This document shows, one piece after another, positions 1-10,014 of a stretch of 64,000 nucleotides of DNA. The DNA lies in contig JAKZAP010000003.1 of the NCBI GenBank assembly GCA_023053575.1, forward strand, positions 32,928,228 to 32,992,227. Direction: 5' to 3'. Within the stretch, counting starts at the first letter, position 1; each line of letters opens with the position of its first letter. The position numbers were made by a program, and so were the translations under genes. The stretch is from Branchinecta lynchi (taxonomy: Eukaryota > Arthropoda > Branchiopoda > Anostraca > Branchinectidae). The notes beneath the pieces were generated by a model. It did no database searches. It saw nothing but the letters and a program-made list of their open reading frames with translations, and was not told where the DNA came from.

Positions 1-89
1 GTCTACCGTGATACACGCAAGCTTTTACCTCCACCAAAGTGTCATATAAATGTGCTCTCCTAGATCGGACTTCGAGTGATGACTTTTGT

Positions 90-1070
90 AACAAGACCAA
101 AGGTGTCGATGGGATCCCGAAAATCTAATATTTGATTCAGACAATTGGGTCTTGTCTTCGCCAGATCCAGACTTAGCCAGGCTAATCATCAGAGAAAACC
201 AAGTTCAGATACACCTCTATAAGCCGCATCTATTTTGACGATACTGACCGAGACCTCCTGCTTTACTTCTGCCAGATTTCCTGTTTCACCCGAATTTCGA
301 GCGAACTTCTAGTCCAGCAAAAAAAAAGAAAATTCAGAAACGAATCCAACGTATCTCCTTATCCCAATAAAGAACATCTAATCAACTTTAAATAAAACTT
401 TGACTTAAAAAAAAATCCGGTTACAATCGGATTTCGGACTAATTACATGTCCGGGTAAAAAATAATTTTCATATACAGACTCACCTCTCTTCTTACCCCT
501 TAATCTGTCATCTAATCAAACTTTTGCTTTTAAAAAATTTTCCGGTTTTGGCCGGATTCCGGGCCAACTATTAGTCCAACTAATACTCTTAACCGGCTTT
601 CCGGTTTTCGCCTGATTCCGGACGAACTACTTGTTCGGCGAAAAAATGGTTTCCACCATCGTGTTCAGCATGTCTCCTTACCCCTACATCGGATATTTAA
701 TCAACTTCGAATAAAACTTTTACTTTTAACCAACTTTCCGGTTTTCACCGGATTCCTGACGAATTACTAGTCGGGCGAGACAATGGTTTTCACTATCGTG
801 CTCAGCATGCCTTCTTCCACATAATCGACTATCACATTAGCAGTTTAAAAATATTTTGTTTGTCCCTTAATTTAAACCCCCTCCCCCACCCCTAAATGTA
901 GGACTACAGAGCCCATCTACGAACTTGACCTTACCCTTGACCCAATGAATCCTCACATCAAATTTCATCAAAATATCTCATTCCCTTCGAGAGTTATCGT
1001 GCTCACGGACAGACTGACATTTTTGCGATGTCATAGGTATCCCTGCACTTACATTTTGGGATCCCAAAAA
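90..1070 (+). repeat. Family A interspersed repeat, copy A1 (near full length)
   Basis: Family A is a non-coding ~1-kb repeat seen at least nine times in this window, in both orientations. It opens with AACAAGACCAAAGG, a GGGATCCC palindrome and a nearby GGGTCTTGTC that can pair with the opening. Its core is degenerate tandem units of about 138 bp, each with a CCGGATTCCGGGCGAACTA-like motif and a CAGCATGTCTTCTTACCCC-like motif. It closes with an ACGGAC-rich stretch, TTTTGCGATGTCATAGGT and a TTTTGGGATCCCAAAA palindrome. No ORF or clear target-site duplication was found. Short arms around tandem core units resemble pearl/Helentron-like non-autonomous elements; that classification is inference. 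Confidence 0.8.
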
Positions 1071-1560
1071 GACTATCAGCCTGATTTACGTTTACGACCC
1101 TCTTCGGCCCTTTTGCTGCTGCACTAGTTCATGTTGTTGTTTTTTTAGTTTGGATATTTTGTTCCTTATCGATTTGGTCATTTATGATAGGCTAATCCGT
1201 ACTCGGTGTTCCATCCACTTCCTCCAGTTTGCTAACTGCAGAATATCTAATCCCTTTCCCGCCACGCCGGGATTTCTAATTCATCAGTGAATGTAAATAG
1301 TACAAAGGTCATCGGTAAATGGCCCATTGGAAGTTCGTGCGGACCTGTAGTAAACTTGCGAATAATTCGTCCTTACAACTTATTTCTAAGGTCTTCTTTA
1401 AGAGTCTGGTGGACATATTCAAACAATGCATAAAAAGGATACGTCAGCTATGATGCTTTGGCAGCGATAAAGGTAGGATAAGGTAAAATTTTATCAACAA
1501 ATATAAAGAAACCTGACGTTGCTTAAAAGCGTCAGACGTGCCAGACAATGCCAGTGGTAT
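1071..1560. other. No gene seen
   Basis: Unique-looking AT-rich sequence between two family A copies. I see no supported ORF, RNA gene or repeat. Confidence 0.5.
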
Positions 1561-2050
1561 AACAAGACCAAAGGTTTCGATGGGATCCCACAAAGTCAAT
1601 ATTTGATCCAGAGAATTGGGTCTTGTCTTCGCCAGACTCCTGGAACAGTATTAATATTAAAACTCAGCAACAGATAAGGTCAAATAGCTAATCATCTGAG
1701 AAAACCAAGTTCAGATATGGATTCAGCATGTGTGTTTACCCCTGTATGTCATATCTGTTCTGACAAAAACTTCCTGCCAATTCTGACAATTTCCCCGTTT
1801 CAGCCGAATTCCGGAACTGCTTGTCCGGCGAAAAAAGAAAGCTCAAAAATGAACTCAGCGTATCCCCAATATTGAACATCTAATCAACTTTAAATAAAAA
1901 TTTAACTTATAACAAATAGAACTATATGTCCGGTCGAACTATATGTCGAACTATATGTCTGGGTAAAAAATGATTTTCATACACGGATTCAGCATCTCTT
2001 CTTACCCCTAAATCGGACATCTAGTCAACTACAAATATAACTTGTATATT
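1561..2050 (+). repeat. Family A repeat, copy A2 (truncated)
   Basis: Begins with the family A opening (AACAAGACCAAAGG, GGGATCCC) and runs into the first degenerate core units, then stops where LINE sequence begins near 2.08 kb. The closing arm is missing, so it is 3' truncated or was broken at the LINE junction. Confidence 0.7.
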
Positions 2051-2084
2051 TAAATACAAAAATTTAAATTTTGTAAAATTTCAT

Positions 2085-3540
2085 GCAAAAAATCAAATGC
2101 AAGAAGATTTACCTTCTTGCAATTAGTAAAATAGCCCAAAGTTCTTCAAAAGAAAACGCTCTTGAATTTCTTTGCATGAATTTATCACGAGGACTCGTAC
2201 CTACTTGCCGTGATGCAACACGGGTACCGATCACCCTCGTCGTCTGTAAACGGAGTTTATTGAATGTTATAATCGTTTGATGAATGACATTCAGAAGACA
2301 AATTATAATCAACTAATAATAATGGGTGATTTCAATATTGACCTTCTGGCAATTAATAAAACAGCCCAAAGTTCTTCAAAAGAAAAGGCTCTTGAATTTC
2401 TTTGCATGAATTTGTCACGAGGACTCGTACCTACTTGCCGTGTTGCAACACGGGTTGCAAATGAATCCGCTACCCTTATTGATAATATGTTTTCTACCCT
2501 TCCTGTTATTTCTACTCACACGATCTTAAATGATTTTAATAACAATAACGGCAGAAAAAATGATTGCTTTAAAAAATAAACTAAGTCTACATGATTGGAG
2601 TTTAGTTTTTCAGACAAAGTGTGCGAATGGACTACTGAACATTGTGTTGATGTTTTTAGACGGTAATTAGATGAGATTTGTCCCATGGTTTCGAAAAAGC
2701 ATAAGAAAATGCCTAAGAAGGCATGGCTAACAACTGGTCTTTTAAGATCTGCCATTGTGAAAAATAAATTGTTCAAAAAATGTAAGACTACCACAAACAA
2801 TGAAAATCTGTCAGTTTTTAAGATGTATAAAAATAAGTTGGTAAAGATAATTAGGGTTGCTAAAGCCGTGTATTATCAGAGTACTTTTTCGGATGTAAGT
2901 GGCAACCAGAAAAAAAAAATGGGAACTAATTAATGACCTCTTAGGACACAGAACCAAAATTTCTTATCCCAAAGAATTAATTGATGATACTAATTTTAAT
3001 GTCACTGATGAAAAGATGGCCGACATTTTCAATAATTATTTTTCGACCATTGGAGAAAAAATAGCATCCCTTTGTCCGAAAGATGCAGAGAATTCTTTAA
3101 CAGAATATCTACCACTACCTATGGATAAAACAATGTTTTTAGCACCCGCTACACCGACAGAACTTCAAAATATTGTGTCTTTAATGAAAAATGGTCATTC
3201 GAAAGCCGTTGACGGGTCCTGATCATCTATCCTAAAACAAATTTTTCCTGGTATATCTGAAATGTTTTCTCACAAAGTTAATCTGGTTTTTCAATCTGGA
3301 GTATTTCCTTCAGCTTTTAAAGAATCTAAAAGCGTGCCCCTTCACAAAGGGGATGACCGCCGGCTGTGTTCTAATTACCGACCTATATCTATTTTCTCAT
3401 CATTTTCAAAGGCGTTAAATAATAGAATGTATAGTTTTCTTGATAAATTCAATTTTTTTCTAAATTACAATTTGGATTTCGGAAAAAAACACAGCACGGA
3501 AAATCCTATGTGTATAATAGTTCAGTATATAGAGGACTGT
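2085..3540 (+). pseudogene. CR1/L2-like LINE ORF2 fragment (endonuclease to N-terminal RT), decayed
   Basis: A non-LTR retrotransposon remnant. Frames in succession read an endonuclease piece (MGDFNIDLLAINKTAQ at 2322, the GDFN motif of apurinic-like endonucleases), a linker (KKAWLTTGLLRSAIVKNKLF near 2.72 kb; MADIFNNYFSTIGEK near 3.02 kb) and the start of reverse transcriptase (CSNYRPIS near 3.37 kb). There are several frameshifts. The RT catalytic FADD motif and everything after about QYIED are missing. The piece at 2109-2225 is a second copy of 2344-2460, placed ahead of upstream endonuclease sequence, so the 5' part is scrambled. A minus-strand copy of the same family lies at 32.9-45.1 kb and breaks off at almost the same point. 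Not functional. Confidence 0.85.
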
Positions 3541-3960
3541 TGTGTCGGTCTCTATGTCAAGTGCTTAACTAACTATATGTACATACCGAAGTGAACATGA
3601 TCCTTTGGTACTTCGTAGAATCTAATTGCACAAATGAAGACTCAGAACTAAACAACATCCTGTTAAACTGAAGTCCACGTCAGTTGGATATTGCTAAAGT
3701 CCATACTACGTCGACATCAGATAGTTTCCGGTCAGGAAGCTAAATTGTATGTTACGTCAGGACCTTTACTTGTGCAGTTAGGAGTATATAAGCTTTTTCC
3801 AGTCTTAGCGCTGGGTCTTTCGTCTTTCATATTTTTGTAAGTTACACCTGACTTAGTCTATTATCGTTATCGATCGTGATATTATTTACCCGGATTGGGA
3901 TTGCCGTTATAAAAAGTAAGTCAGAAATAATGCCACTATATGTTAACGTAAGCCTTGTCT
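3541..3960 (+). other. Possible solo LTR with TATA-like promoter
   Basis: Directly after the LINE break, sequence starting TGTTGTGTCGGTC contains a TATA-like TATATAAG at 3785-3792 about 25-30 bp before a pyrimidine-rich CTTTCGTCTTTC stretch, the usual arrangement in the LTR of a Gypsy-type retrotransposon. I could not define the 3' end or a convincing target duplication, and no internal region is present. It could equally be unrelated unique DNA. Confidence 0.25.
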
Positions 3961-4049
3961 ACTACCGCCCTTACTTACCCGCCGCCTTACACGCTACGGT
4001 TACGCTACCTCAAGTTATAGGCTACTACCACCCGTAGTTACCCTACGCT

Positions 4050-4197
4050 CCATCTTCAGTTAGAACAATACGCCTGCCAATTTTTATCGTCCTAGGTCAT
4101 GTGGAAGTGCCCAAACTAGCAAAATGCGGACAGACCGACAGACAGAAAGACATTACAATTGCTATATGGCACTTGAGTAAGCTCAAGTGCCATAAAA
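4050..4197 (+). repeat. Family B repeat, copy B1 (3' end with terminal hairpin)
   Basis: Carries the family B 3' signature: CCTGCCAATTTTTATCGTCC, a GTGGAAGTGCCC motif, a GACAGACCGACAGACAG tract, then TATGGCACTTGAG-TAAG-CTCAAGTGCCATA at 4165-4194, a perfect 13-bp stem with a 4-nt loop, and a short A-rich tail. The 5' portion is absent. Confidence 0.7.
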
Positions 4198-4261
4198 AGA
4201 CAATGATTCAGGACTAGCCTATATACACTTAATCACTAAAACATATATGTATATTTTATAG

Positions 4262-4508
4262 TAAAGTTCATTTGACGGTGCAAAACGGTGAAGTCAGCTA
4301 TATTTTGTTAGAGCTATATTCCGGCCCTTCATGGTCCTCTTAAGGCTAAAGCTGGAAAATGAACTTCATTTCATTTAAAGCTCAATTTCCAGCTAGAACG
4401 GCTTGAGCCTGAACAGGACCCTTGCCTAGAAGGGCCGAAATATAGCTATACATGCAGCTGTTTTGCACGTCAAATATGATTCGCAGTCAGCTTGGGCTGA
4501 AGGAATGT
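4262..4508. mobile_element. Foldback element with decayed hammerhead-like cores (copy E1)
   Basis: Two inverted arms (about 4268-4345 and 4402-4505) flank a short middle. The right arm reads CTGAACA (4409-4415), a hairpin GGACCCTTGCCTAGAAGGGCC, GAAA (4437-4440) and TATA. This matches the hammerhead layout seen intact at 55.2 kb, but the invariant CUGANGA has G changed to C. The left arm on the minus strand is further decayed (GGAA in place of GAAA). The right end, CAGTCAGCTTGGGCTG, matches the ends of the other two copies. An old, probably inactive relative. Confidence 0.6.
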
Positions 4509-4599
4509 CGGATAAAGCTTACAATATTTAATATAAGATATACAAATATTTTAGCTTAATTCTTATAAGCCTGATCTTGGTTTATACAGGAAATTACTG

Positions 4600-6330
4600 A
4601 CTTTCAGTTGCGAATCATAAAGTTCGAACATGAGTTTTTGCCAGACCATTTTGCTGAGCTTACTCTTTCAGCCAAGCATTATATTACTGCCATAAAAAGA
4701 GTTTAGCATTTTTGAATGGTCATGAAAAAAATAATTACGCTGTGCACTTAAGAAACGAACTTTAATGATGCTAGGAAAGGAAGAAAAGAAGCATAATTGG
4801 AAATGATAAAAGCAAAAAAAGAGGTATCAGAGTATTTTGAACGGTCATGAAAAAAAATCTGCTGTGTGGTTAAGATGGGCTTTAAAGAATATTAAGATTA
4901 ATTTGAAGCATGGTAAGTAATCATGGACCCTTGTGGGAAATGAAAATATGACGTTTGTTCAAAACCTTAAAATAGTATGATAAGGGCAGAAAAGAACTTT
5001 AATGATGCTAGGAAGAAAAGAAGCATATTCAGAAAGGATTGAAGCAAAAAGAATAGTTATAAGAGGTTTTTGGATGATTGATCTTGATAGAAAGCTAGGA
5101 ATTCATTTGAAGCAAGATACGAGTAATCATGAGCCGTTCGGGAGTTTGAAAATGTGCGTGGGTTCGAAAGCTTGGTTACCTAAGATAAGGATAGTTTTTT
5201 AACGCTTTGGGGGAAACGGGTCCGAAAATAATGGAGTTGTGAAGATAATAACTGAATATTTTATTTGAAGGCCTTTTGGACTTGAAAATGTATTGTTTGG
5301 GATAAGGAATCACGGAAGAGCAAAGTATCCTAAGGAAATTCTTAATAAAACTAAGGTCAGTGTTTTAAACGGTACTGAACAAGAGATCAGTTGCCCTTTA
5401 CTGTAAATTTAAGATGCAAACTTATTGATGTAAGAAAGAAAAAAGCTCATAATGGAAATGAAAAGAAGTGTGAAAAAAAGAATTTAGCTTTTTGAATGGT
5501 CACGAATTTTTTTTTTATAGCTGTACTCTGTGGTTAAGATTGGTTCTTTAATGATGCTAGGAAGAAAAGTAGCATAGTTGGAAATAACGAAAGCAAAAAA
5601 GAGTTATGAGAGTATTTTGAACGGCCGTGAAAAAATAATTCCGCTGTTCGGTTAAGATGGGCTTTAAAGAATATTGGTATTCATTTGAAGCATGGTATAA
5701 ATATTAATGGGCCCTTGTGAAAATGATGTTTGCCCACAAACTGGGAATTTAAGGTGTATTGTCTGGCCAAAAGCGTTGAAGTAGTATGACTAGGGCATTT
5801 TTAATAACTGTGGGTTAATAATGGAATTGTGGGGAAATAATGGAAGGTTTATTTTGGTGGCCTTTGGAACTTGGAAATTCATCACTGGACCAGAAAAAAG
5901 GTTAATCGCTCTTTTCGGTTAAGAAAATAACTTTAATGATGCTAGGAACAAAATAATCACAGTCAGAAGTGATAGAATACAAAAGATTTATGAGAGTATT
6001 TTGAACAATCATGAACAAAAAATAAATTCCGCTGTACGGTTAGAATGGGCCCTTTAACTCTTTAAATGATGGGAATTAACTTAACTCAAGGGGTAGGAAT
6101 AATCATGAGCCCTTGTTGAAGATGAAAATTTGTGTTTGTTCAGAAGCTTGGGAGTTTCAAGTGTACTGGTTGACCAAAGTGTGTAAGAGTAGGTAAGGAT
6201 AGTTTTCAATGATTTCGGGATATCGAGGCTGAAAATAATAGAATTGTGCGGAAATTATGAAAGGTTTATTTCAAAAAGGTTATGCTGCAAATATATTTTT
6301 TGGAATTTCTACTGTCTCATAAATATAATG
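4600..6330 (+). repeat. Degenerate long-period repeats
   Basis: Diverged direct repeats recur at irregular spacing. Landmarks are ACTTTAATGATGCTAGGAA (near 4.76, 5.00, 5.55 and 5.93 kb), GTATTTTGAACGGTCATGAA, and AATCATGAGCCCTTGT. Similar phrases occur inside family B copies at 31.0 and 47.8 kb, so this is probably an expanded, decayed family B internal region. A 66-aa frame at 5002-5202 lies within the repeat and is not supported as a gene. Confidence 0.55.
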
Positions 6331-7175
6331 GACCTGTAAATGGAACCATGCATAAGCCTTGGCCGTTCAGTTACTTGGTCTGAACAACAATACGTCCTTC
6401 TTCACCTCTTCTTCGATGTAGGGATGATCGCGACTTCATCTGGCCAACGGTTGCTTTTCTTTAGCTGGACAACCATGTTTACGATTACAATACTAGGACT
6501 GATACTTTCGAATCCAAGTCTCAGGCGTTATATACACCACATACAACACTTACCTTTCAACCTTCAAGCGGGAGAACAAACAATTATCCAAAGTCATCAC
6601 CTCACAGTTGGATTTCTTTTTTCTGAAAATTTAATATCTTCAATCAACATAATTATTAATCAATCAACGCAATTATCATCATCCAATTATAAATTGTAGC
6701 CATCTAAATTCACGGCTGGGTCTCAAGATGTAATAGCTTCAATTACAGAGTGACCCGAACAACCGCACGCCAAAGACTTAGGAATCTAAAAACCGACCAG
6801 TAAGAAAAATTATACAAGAATATGAAAAATGTCCCAGTAAGATATATTGTACAGAAAAATGAAAAATGTCCCAGTCAGAAATATTGCACAGGAAAATGAA
6901 AAATGTCTCAGGAAACATAATGTTCCAGGGAACACGGCTTCATCATCTACTGTCATTTTTCCGTCTGTGACTTTAGTGTCACGCCAGGCAGTGTCCTCTT
7001 TCCGACTGTGACTTCCGTAACACGTCAGGGAGGCTCAAACAGAATAGCGAGAGATAGACTGGAGATTATGCCGTCTTTGAGTTCTAACACCTGATTTATA
7101 CAGCCTTTCTGCCTCCGGGCAGTGTGAAACTCTTCAGACCTCGGTAGTTTGAGCCCATCAGCACAGTTCAGTTAT
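6331..7175. other. No supported gene; short tandem repeat at 6817-6915
   Basis: A 119-aa frame (6340-6699) has no recognisable domain and poor coding character. At 6817-6915 a ~47-49 bp unit containing AAAAATGTCCCAGT is repeated about 2.5 times. Nothing else supported. Confidence 0.4.
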
Positions 7176-8505
7176 TCATTTGAAGACTGAATACTGACCC
7201 GCGTTGCAGCCCATCTTTATTCTTGAGAGATGGAATTCGCTTCCTTTTGGCCTGCACAGGTCGATTGGTATGGATATCTTTGTAACGGACCAGAAGAAGA
7301 GCAAGGTGTTGTCGTCGTCATCGAATTTGTCGTACACGACAACATAGTCCTTTCCTTTCAGACTGTCCGTCTGTTTACGTAAAAATCTTATCTCGTAGCA
7401 CAAAATCAGCGAAGGGTAGCTCTGTAACTCCTTGCATACCTTGATTTACTTACGTAAATATCCAGTATCACTCGCTCGGCTCCAGAACCTCGTTTGTGTT
7501 GCAATAGCGCTGCCGCATCGCTGCTGCAGCACTTCTTTGCTTTTGCACAATATTCGTTTTTGGATTCGCTTTCTTCTTGGTTGAAGTGGCAGAGCTGCAG
7601 CATTTTGCAGGGAAGCACGGACTTGGTCGGTGAGCAAGGCCGTGATTCTCGAGAAGCGCTTCCGTCTTCCTCGGAAGCGCTGCAGTACAAAACGGGTGTA
7701 GAAAGAATCAGTCCAGAATCGGCATAGAAGCGCACCTGCAGTATGCAACAAAACGAGGCTCATGTCTTGTATCCTGGTCTGATTGACTTCTGTGGGTAAT
7801 AATGGTTCAGGATAATCGGCCCTTGGAGAATCTTGCACGGTAATTTTCTTAGTAGAACTGCCGGCGGTTTAGTAGGTCAGTCACTGGCAAAAGCTTGTAA
7901 CTTCGCAATCATATTTGTCGCTATTATGAAGACGTCGATTGCAACAAAGTCGATATGCAAGTCCGGATTACATTTTTATTTCTCATTGACGGCAGTTGAT
8001 GGTGTCCCATGAAGAGATTCATAGCAATTTCTTGTGAGCTTCAGAAATTTTTAGTGCGGCCTTGTTGAACACAGATTTTTACAGTATAACAACCAAATCG
8101 AGGAAATCGCACCTGAGCCAACTAATCGAAAGAGCTACCGCGGTCCGAGAAGACTTTGACCACATTGTTCAGCGAAATCAGACAACTTCGTTTTGAACTT
8201 CTTTCTACTCCATAGTAAATTTGATAGTGGCCATCAGGGTCTGGCCAGAGCCACTTTCAGCGTTAACGTCACTTTTGTCAGAAGAAGAATCTTCATCAAA
8301 AAGTGCTAGAAGTATCATTATCTGCCACAGGATCAGATGAACTGGCCGGCATAAATTCATTCAATAAAATTGGCTGGGTTGCAATGACTGGTTGAACTAG
8401 TTTGAATAAAAGAAAGTCTGATAAGAAAATGTCTCCATCGTCCTCATCTAGTCCAGGAGGCATGCAGTCGTCCAGATCTAATAACTGCAACAGCGCATAT
8501 GCCAT
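7176..8505 (-). pseudogene. Doubtful minus-strand gene remnant, unknown product
   Basis: I do not recognise this. Three minus-strand frames have protein-like composition. 8505-8296 starts MAYALLQLLDLDDCMPPGLD and is acidic and hydrophobic, with a serine/acid-rich continuation in another frame. 7735-7453 is rich in Ser, Glu, Lys and Cys. 7403-7176 contains KDYVVVYDKFDDDDN and ends in a stop. The second is followed on the minus strand by GTAAGTAAATC (near 7455), a good splice-donor match, and possible AG acceptors lie 50-80 bases on, just before the third frame. This could be an exon chain or a decayed transposon gene; stops and frame changes between pieces favour decay. No domain, catalytic motif or homologue is claimed. 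Confidence 0.2.
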
Positions 8506-8529
8506 TGGGCTAATGCCTAGGGTATCTTT

Positions 8530-8765
8530 CGACTACGCAGATACTGAAACCTTGAAACCCCCTGAAACCTTGGTCTACTTGCGTTTTCGAACCGGATTTG
8601 ATCACGGTGCCGGGGGGGGGGGGGGTGTTGGATGTGGGTCGGGATTGGGGAAACGAATGGATCGACTGGAATGAAACCTGGAACGTGCAAAGGTCATTCG
8701 CCCTAGATGATTCCTTCTGGTTTCTGGGAGGATTGACCCCGGCAGGAGGAATTGGACGGGGTAGG
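8530..8765 (-). repeat. Family B fragment, inverted
   Basis: Read on the minus strand it matches the family B block at about 20.85-21.05 kb: a poly-C run, an ATCTAGGGCGAATGACCTTTG-like motif, GTTCCAGGTTTCATTCCA and ATTCGTTTCCCC. Contains a 14-base G run on the plus strand. Confidence 0.6.
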
Positions 8766-9461
8766 GGAAATTTCTCTGGAATGCTCGAACTCGAGTGAAA
8801 CTTGATGGATTGGAGGTATATATGCCACAGATATCCCATTTCTATGTTCAAACCGCATTTTTCCACGGTGGGTAATATTCAGGGGGGTTGTTTCGTGACT
8901 TTTTTCTTAATTTCTTGCACGCCAACTACTTATCACAATTGGCATACGAGCTCGTGTCCATAGTTTTCATTAGCACCTGACGCCTTTCAACCTGAAGATG
9001 TACTTCTAGCGGATTCCGAAGACGACCTCCACTCCCCCCCCACACCTTTGTTGCATTGAGCAATACTGGAGAAATCCCCTCCCCCCTTCGAACTTTAATG
9101 ATGACATTTAATGTATATTTTTTCTTACTTATTTATTCGGGAAATCTTTAGGACTTACTTAATTCGAATTTAGGTTGCTTTAGATGTTCCTAATAATGCA
9201 TGTCAAGATTAGATAAGTTTTCGTTGTCTATACACAGACTAATCGAGTAGCAGCAACATAAAACAAAACGAAAATCTGACTTTCGGTCAGGAAATAAAAC
9301 TAAAAAATGCTTTGTGTGACTAGTTTCAGAGAGCTCAGATTTGGAAAATAAAAAGACATAAATTAAGAACAGCTGCATGTGCAAAAAATTGCAATGCTAA
9401 GTTTCTTTGTCAGTAACCAGAGCACAACTTTTCCAGTTGTTAGTTGACCGTGGTCTGTGAA

Positions 9462-9770
9462 ATGAAAATGCGATTATTCCTAGTTCTTCTCGTTCTCTGT
9501 TGCTGCTATGCAGCCCGCATTCAACGCTCCAACCCAACCCAAGACAAGCTGGCTGGAGCTGTTGAGGAGAATCGTCCCGGTCATTTGCCACTCTTTCAAG
9601 AAAATCTACATGCCGTTATTTACAGACCCGAACAAAAAACTCTATCGATTGAAGCACAACCCAACTTAACACCAGCTGTTCTGAGGACGGAAGTGATCGA
9701 CGGATGGGTTCGTATTTGTGTAGTGGCTGGATTTGTTCGTATTTGTGTCTTTATGGGGGAGAAAATTTAA
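9462..9770 (+). CDS. Small predicted secreted peptide, paralogue 1
   Basis: I do not recognise the family. The frame opens with a classic signal peptide, MKMRLFLVLLVLCCCYAARI, whose hydrophobic core ends in small residues suitable for signal-peptidase cleavage. A polar mature region of about 80 residues follows, with only a few Cys. An upstream in-frame ATG at 9444 would add MTVVCE; I prefer 9462 because it places the hydrophobic core directly after a basic N-terminus. The paralogue at 59856-60146 keeps the signal peptide and the phrases DKLA, AVEENR, EAQPN, VLRTEVID and VRIC, while the C-terminal ends differ. The frame may be a first exon: homology continues in a short frame near 9965-10012 (TDEFLASIKYSL) after a CTCCTACAG acceptor-like site. 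Upstream, AACTTTTCCAG near 9424-9434 could itself be an acceptor. Conservation of frame between diverged copies is the main evidence that it is real. Confidence 0.5.
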   Translation: MKMRLFLVLLVLCCCYAARIQRSNPTQDKLAGAVEENRPGHLPLFQENLHAVIYRPEQKTLSIEAQPNLTPAVLRTEVIDGWVRICVVAGFVRICVFMGEKI

Positions 9771-10014
9771 AATAGAGGGCTGAAGTCAATATCGGTCTAC
9801 CTCGATTCATTCAAAGTCGACATATCTTGTACGTCTGCTCGGCATTAAGCCATTAAGATCTCCAGCATGAAATAATGCATTCTGGTGCAGTAATAACTGA
9901 AGGAATCAACCGAAATTGAGAATTATGACACTATTGCCGTGTCCCGTGACCTTGAGCCTCCTACAGACGAATTTTTAGCGTCCATAAAATATAGCCTTCA
10001 ACTTAAACATGCAA

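Noticed and set aside
6340..6699. 119-aa hypothetical protein
   Set aside because: No domain, no conservation evidence and no sign of splicing or a promoter; kept only as a note.
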